Shown in pieces: positions 62,569-64,000 of a stretch of DNA of 64,000 nucleotides. The notes beneath the pieces are model-generated. The model was not told the DNA's origin. It saw nothing but the letters and a program-made list of their open reading frames with translations, and did not search any database. Position numbers and translations under genes: made by a program. Position 1 is the first letter of the stretch. Each line of letters opens with the position of its first letter. This DNA comes from Fluviicola sp. (GTDB lineage Bacteria > Bacteroidota > Bacteroidia > Flavobacteriales_D > Crocinitomicaceae): contig JARWZO010000023.1 in NCBI GenBank assembly GCA_029866325.1, positions 94,506 through 158,505 of the forward strand. Reading direction: 5' to 3'.

Positions 62569-62612
62569 GGAACTGGGGAACTAGGTTAGGAACCTCCTCG
62601 TTCCCCAGTTCC
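62569..62612. repeat. Inverted repeat between lepA and the DinB gene
   Basis: GGAACTGGGGAAC and GTTCCCCAGTTCC are perfect 13-bp arms, with an inner AGGTT/AACCT pairing. No T-run follows, so it is repeat-like rather than a standard terminator. Confidence 0.65.
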
Positions 62613-62634
62613 ATTGTTCCCAGTTGACTATCAA

Positions 62635-63180
62635 TCAAATCCTTTCCGCCTGCACCACATGCCGTTCAATGTGGTAGACATAAAACCGTAGCGTATCTCC
62701 CAATCGCAATTTGATCATTTTAGAGATCGAAATGGCTGTTTTTGTATGGGTCAAATCTACCTTTTTAGCCATTTCCAATAAGCGCAATAAATGGTCGAGT
62801 TGTTTTAAAAATCGATCAACCGTTGCTACCGATAGATCAGATTTTGCAGGATTTTTATCATCGGGAGATTTCATTTTCTTAATGGTGCCATTTTCTTTGG
62901 GCTGCATAAGTTTCGCGAAATAATTTCCGATCACTCCTGATTTAAACACATGCCAGCTAGGTCGTTTTGCCATAAGTATACTTCGCTCGATTTCAGGCAA
63001 ATAAAAATCACCGTACAAATTCAAGTGTTCCAGACATTCGAGCTTACTCCAACTTTCGGCATTGGGTTTTAAGTTCAACACTTCCTCGTTCAACGAACGG
63101 TATTCTGAAATGGTATCTTGGACATTCTTTGATCGTCTTATCAAATCGGTCAAGATTTCATCGGTCTTAAATTTCATCAT
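62635..63180 (-). CDS. DinB-family protein
   Basis: A 181-residue four-helix-bundle protein of the DinB/YfiT type. It has SWSKLECLEHLNLYGDFYLPEIE and TLRFYVYHIERHVVQAERI, with His residues in the positions of the usual metal triad. Members act as thiol transferases or metal-dependent hydrolases, and the function here is unknown. It is convergent with lepA. Confidence 0.83.
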   Translation of the reverse strand: MMKFKTDEILTDLIRRSKNVQDTISEYRSLNEEVLNLKPNAESWSKLECLEHLNLYGDFYLPEIERSILMAKRPSWHVFKSGVIGNYFAKLMQPKENGTIKKMKSPDDKNPAKSDLSVATVDRFLKQLDHLLRLLEMAKKVDLTHTKTAISISKMIKLRLGDTLRFYVYHIERHVVQAERI

Positions 63181-63271
63181 GTATTGGTTTTAAGTACAGA
63201 ACAAAATTCGGTGCTTCAGTTGCCAAAAACATTGATTGAAATCAAGAATTACACGTTGGAATCAGAAATCT

Positions 63272-63799
63272 TTAGTCATTGATTTTCCGAACACGACTCA
63301 GTGTTTCGGGTGTCATACGCAGGTAAGACGCGATGTATTTGGAAGGGATTTCCTGAAATAACCTCGGACTTCGTTGCAAAACACGCTGCAAACGTTCGGA
63401 AGGAGATGCGGTGAGTAAATCAACTTCCCGTTCCAATTGCTGAATGACCAATCCTTCCAAAATAGCATTGTACAATTTCAGAAAAGATGGGCTGGCATCA
63501 ATAGCGGCTTGAAACTGCTGTTTGGACACAGCGCGCACTTGCGTTCTACGAATGGCTTGAATGTAAAATTCGGAAGGTGTGCCATTAATAAACGATGACA
63601 GCGCCGTAATAAACGAATCTTTGTATCCGAAACGAATGGTCAATTCTTCGAATTCCGTTTGCAGAAAAACCCTGACGGCTCCACTTTCGATATAGTAGAT
63701 ATGCTGATCAACAACGCCTTCCGTTACCAGAAATTGGTTTTTTGGAAGGGTTAATACCCTTGAATCAGTCAACAATTCCCGCAATAACGTATCTTCCAC
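63272..63799 (-). CDS. Crp/Fnr-family transcriptional regulator
   Basis: A 175-residue regulator with a cyclic-nucleotide-binding-like N-terminal domain (QFLVTEGVVDQHIYYIESGAVRVFL) and a C-terminal HTH (EIPSKYIASYLRMTPETLSRVRKI). It lacks the Cys residues of the Fnr iron-sulfur cluster, and the signal is unknown. It ends 91 bases before the DinB start and may share its transcript. Confidence 0.87.
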   Translation of the reverse strand: MEDTLLRELLTDSRVLTLPKNQFLVTEGVVDQHIYYIESGAVRVFLQTEFEELTIRFGYKDSFITALSSFINGTPSEFYIQAIRRTQVRAVSKQQFQAAIDASPSFLKLYNAILEGLVIQQLEREVDLLTASPSERLQRVLQRSPRLFQEIPSKYIASYLRMTPETLSRVRKIND

Positions 63800-63858
63800 T
63801 TTGTTTGTGTTAGCTGTCGAAAATTAAGCAAATGAAACTTGTAAGCAAGTTTATCGCA

Positions 63859-63892
63859 CAAAAAAGCCGAAAACACTAAGTGCTTCCGGCTT
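63859..63892 (-). terminator. Terminator of the partial T9SS gene
   Basis: On the minus strand AAGCCGGAAGCAC and GTGTTTTCGGCTT pair (two G-U), followed by a T-run (63859-63863 and beyond). Confidence 0.85.
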
Positions 63893-63911
63893 CTAAAGAG
63901 CGAGTCTTTAC

Positions 63912-64000
63912 TTATTTAGTAACGTTCAATTTTCCGGAGAAAACTTGACCTTCACTTGTAATTTTAAGTTGGTAAGTACCAGGAGTCAAGTTTTTAACCT
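63912..64000 (-). CDS. C-terminal end of a T9SS cargo protein, start outside window
   Basis: The last 29 codons before the stop at 63912 read as LTPGTYQLKITSEGQVFSGK then LNVTK. The G-[TV]-Y-x-[VL]-x-[IV]...K-x-x-V layout is the end of a type A sorting domain. The rest of the protein lies beyond base 64000. Confidence 0.75.
   Translation of the reverse strand, partial: VKNLTPGTYQLKITSEGQVFSGKLNVTK

Noticed and set aside
1..64000. CRISPR array, rRNA or tRNA genes
   Set aside because: No regularly spaced direct repeats and no tRNA T-loop or rRNA sequence patterns were seen on reading; a tRNAscan/Infernal run would settle it.

Overview
The window looks like chromosome from a Bacteroidota member, most likely Flavobacteriales and perhaps the Crocinitomicaceae/Fluviicola side; the genus is inference. 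The evidence is: secreted proteins with type IX secretion (T9SS) C-terminal sorting domains, a propeller-domain LytS-type kinase with a LytTR response regulator, TAnnTTTG -7 promoter boxes instead of sigma70 boxes, A-rich start regions with no Shine-Dalgarno signal, and roughly 40-45% GC by eye. I saw no rRNA, tRNA, CRISPR array or intact transposase.

Layout. 1-1.8 kb: serS (cut by the left edge), rpmA, rplU. 1.9-7.7 kb: secreted M43 metallopeptidase, a small membrane protein missed at usual length cut-offs, a VOC protein and penicillin-binding protein 1C. 8-12 kb: sensor kinase/response regulator pair. 12-13 kb: arsC-like and mgtC-like genes. 13.1-20.6 kb: the isoleucine/valine operon ilvE-D-B-N-C-A, preceded by two tandem leader peptide/terminator modules. 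20.7-26.6 kb: secreted choice-of-anchor-L protein, a TPR/LytTR regulator pair, prfB, a TonB-like lipoprotein and pth. 26.7-33.3 kb: fatty acid desaturase, OmpA-family protein, deoC with one normal and one catalytically gutted aldehyde dehydrogenase (this run carries two mobile-looking inserts), and an XRE regulator. 33.3-41.3 kb: a minus-strand block of poorly characterised envelope genes, including two tandem large M48 metallopeptidases translationally coupled to a putative outer-membrane barrel. 41.6-47.5 kb: regulators with target genes (AraC; HxlR divergent from an F420-reductase-like gene plus SDR; MarR-pirin). 47.6-54 kb: gcvH, uvrC, an M48 lipoprotein, a cyclase-family hydrolase, lipoproteins and hemJ. 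54-64 kb: ArsR-like regulator, enoyl-CoA hydratase, polysaccharide flippase, lspA, a DksA-family protein, rsmA, bestrophin, lepA, DinB, a Crp/Fnr regulator and the tail of a T9SS cargo protein.

How the genes work together. The ilv cluster covers the whole Ile/Val pathway from threonine deamination to transamination and appears to be controlled by transcription attenuation. deoC and the aldehyde dehydrogenase fit deoxyribose-5-phosphate breakdown through acetaldehyde. The two LytTR systems link envelope sensing to transcription. Many intergenic gaps carry palindromic repeats, several of them in families of two or three copies within the window; these and the 33-41 kb block are the least explained parts.
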